This document shows positions 6,721 to 7,088 of a stretch of DNA of 7,088 bases, piece by piece. Numbering within the stretch: the first letter of the stretch is position 1; each line of letters begins with the position of its first letter. Origin of the DNA: Acidobacteriota bacterium (GTDB lineage Bacteria; Acidobacteriota; Terriglobia; Terriglobales; Acidobacteriaceae); contig JAJXXG010001123.1 of NCBI GenBank assembly GCA_021781255.1, positions 1 through 7,088 on the forward strand, written 5' to 3'. The notes under the pieces were generated by a model that was not told the DNA's origin, ran no database searches, and saw only the letters and a program-made list of their open reading frames with translations. The translations under genes and the position numbers were made by a program.

Positions 6721-6815
6721 GAATGGGCTTCAGCCTTCTCTTGTCTCTCGCGCGCATCGTCCTCCGGCGTCTCTTGCCCCGTCCGCGCTCTCGCGCAAAC
6801 CCCGGCAATCGCCAT
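6717..6815 (-). CDS. Possible 32-residue leader peptide before the isomerase
   Basis: This short frame starts at ATG 6815 and encodes a charged peptide beginning MAIAGVCARARTG and ending RERQEKAEAHS. Its TGA stop (6719-6717) overlaps the isomerase ATG as ATGA, the usual geometry for translational coupling. It lies about 33 bases downstream of the expected transcription start from the TATAAT at 6855. Its own ribosome binding site is poor (GAAG close to the ATG) and there is no homology I can recall. Chance is a fair explanation for a frame this short in GC-rich DNA. Confidence 0.25.
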   Translation of the reverse strand: MAIAGVCARARTGQETPEDDARERQEKAEAHS

Positions 6816-6854
6816 GACTTCAACGCGCGTCTCTCGCTCTTCGCGATCCTCCTC

Positions 6855-6860
6855 ATTATA
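6855..6860 (-). promoter_or_regulatory. -10 element upstream of the isomerase gene
   Basis: A perfect TATAAT on the minus strand, in a locally AT-richer spot, lies 135 bases before the isomerase ATG. No good -35 is present at normal spacing (GATTCC at 17 bases; CTGACG is 22 bases away). Transcription would start near 6848, giving a leader of about 130 bases with an AGGAGG close to its 5' end. Between here and the terminator at 6955 I see nothing else. Confidence 0.45.
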
Positions 6861-6927
6861 GACGAATGCATGCGCGCGGAATCGTCAGCCCCTGTTTGCT
6901 TCTTGCTTTCCGCCGCATCCAACGCAA

Positions 6928-6955
6928 AACGGGCGTCCATCTCAGGACGCCCGTT
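6928..6955 (-). terminator. Intrinsic terminator of the right-edge gene
   Basis: An 11-bp perfect stem (6928-6938 with 6945-6955) with a 6-base loop, rich in GC and closed by AA/TT, is followed on the minus strand by further T (GTTTTG). It begins 23 bases after the stop codon at 6979, so it should end the transcript of the partial gene at the right edge. Confidence 0.8.
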
Positions 6956-6978
6956 GCAATCGATATGCTACGTGTGGC

Positions 6979-7088
6979 TTACCGCCAGTAGTAAAAGCCG
7001 CCGGCATAAACATACGGTCTGTAGAAGACCGGCCCGTAGTAGCTCGGATACGGCCCCGGATACCCATAGCCCGCATACCCATACGGAC
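6979..7088 (-). CDS. C-terminus of a Tyr/Gly/Pro-rich protein (partial)
   Basis: Only the last 35 codons are inside the window. They read PYGYAGYGYPGPYPSYYG, then PVFYRPYVYAGGFYYWR and a stop at 6981-6979. About a third of the residues are Tyr, with Gly and Pro making most of the rest. The frame is supported by the strong low-complexity pattern and by the terminator just after it. Such tails occur on small secreted or surface proteins in environmental bacteria, but the function cannot be told from this piece. Confidence 0.6.
   Translation of the reverse strand, partial: PYGYAGYGYPGPYPSYYGPVFYRPYVYAGGFYYWR

Noticed and set aside
5554..6861. A 435-codon open frame on the plus strand antisense to the isomerase gene
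   Set aside because: It lies opposite a clear SurA/PpiD-like gene, is Arg/Leu/His-rich in the way antisense frames of GC-rich genes are, and shows no domain.
6695..6940. An 81-codon Arg/Lys-rich minus-strand frame over the isomerase start
   Set aside because: It would begin inside the terminator hairpin and end inside the isomerase gene, and it has no ribosome binding site at its first ATG.

Overview
This window looks like chromosomal DNA of a GC-rich Gram-negative bacterium, most likely an acidobacterium of the Acidobacteriaceae/Terriglobia type. That guess rests on the general look of the proteins, above all the N-terminally anchored SurA/PpiD-like isomerase, and on base composition. It does not rest on a marker gene. 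Sampled 60-base lines in the main coding regions are about 65-70% G+C. No rRNA, tRNA, CRISPR array or insertion sequence is visible, and no stretch over 300 bases lacks a gene.

Layout. (a) 1-2014, minus strand: a two-gene ABC-2 type exporter, with the ATPase first and a polytopic permease second. The genes overlap by 13 bases and the permease runs off the left edge. (b) About 2087-3014: an AT-richer insert-like segment holding one plus-strand gene for a 271-residue protein of unknown function. It is bounded by a 12-base direct repeat, and the gene is divergent from the ABC genes and convergent with malQ. (c) 3122-4639, minus: malQ, a complete GH77 4-alpha-glucanotransferase. (d) 4691-4724: a strong intrinsic terminator for the gene on its right. 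(e) 4747-6720, minus: a membrane-anchored parvulin-type peptidyl-prolyl isomerase, possibly preceded by a 32-codon reading frame coupled to it by an ATGA overlap. (f) 6928-7088, minus: a terminator and the last 35 codons of a Tyr/Gly/Pro-rich protein.

The ABC pair forms one functional unit, and the other genes look like separate transcription units. The isomerase acts on proteins crossing or leaving the inner membrane, MalQ acts on maltodextrins and glycogen in the cytoplasm, and the ABC pair exports an unknown substrate. Nothing in the sequence links them in one pathway.

The part least explained is the direct-repeat-bounded segment with the orphan gene. It is a modest candidate for transferred DNA. 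I do not see convincing evidence of a new multi-gene system.
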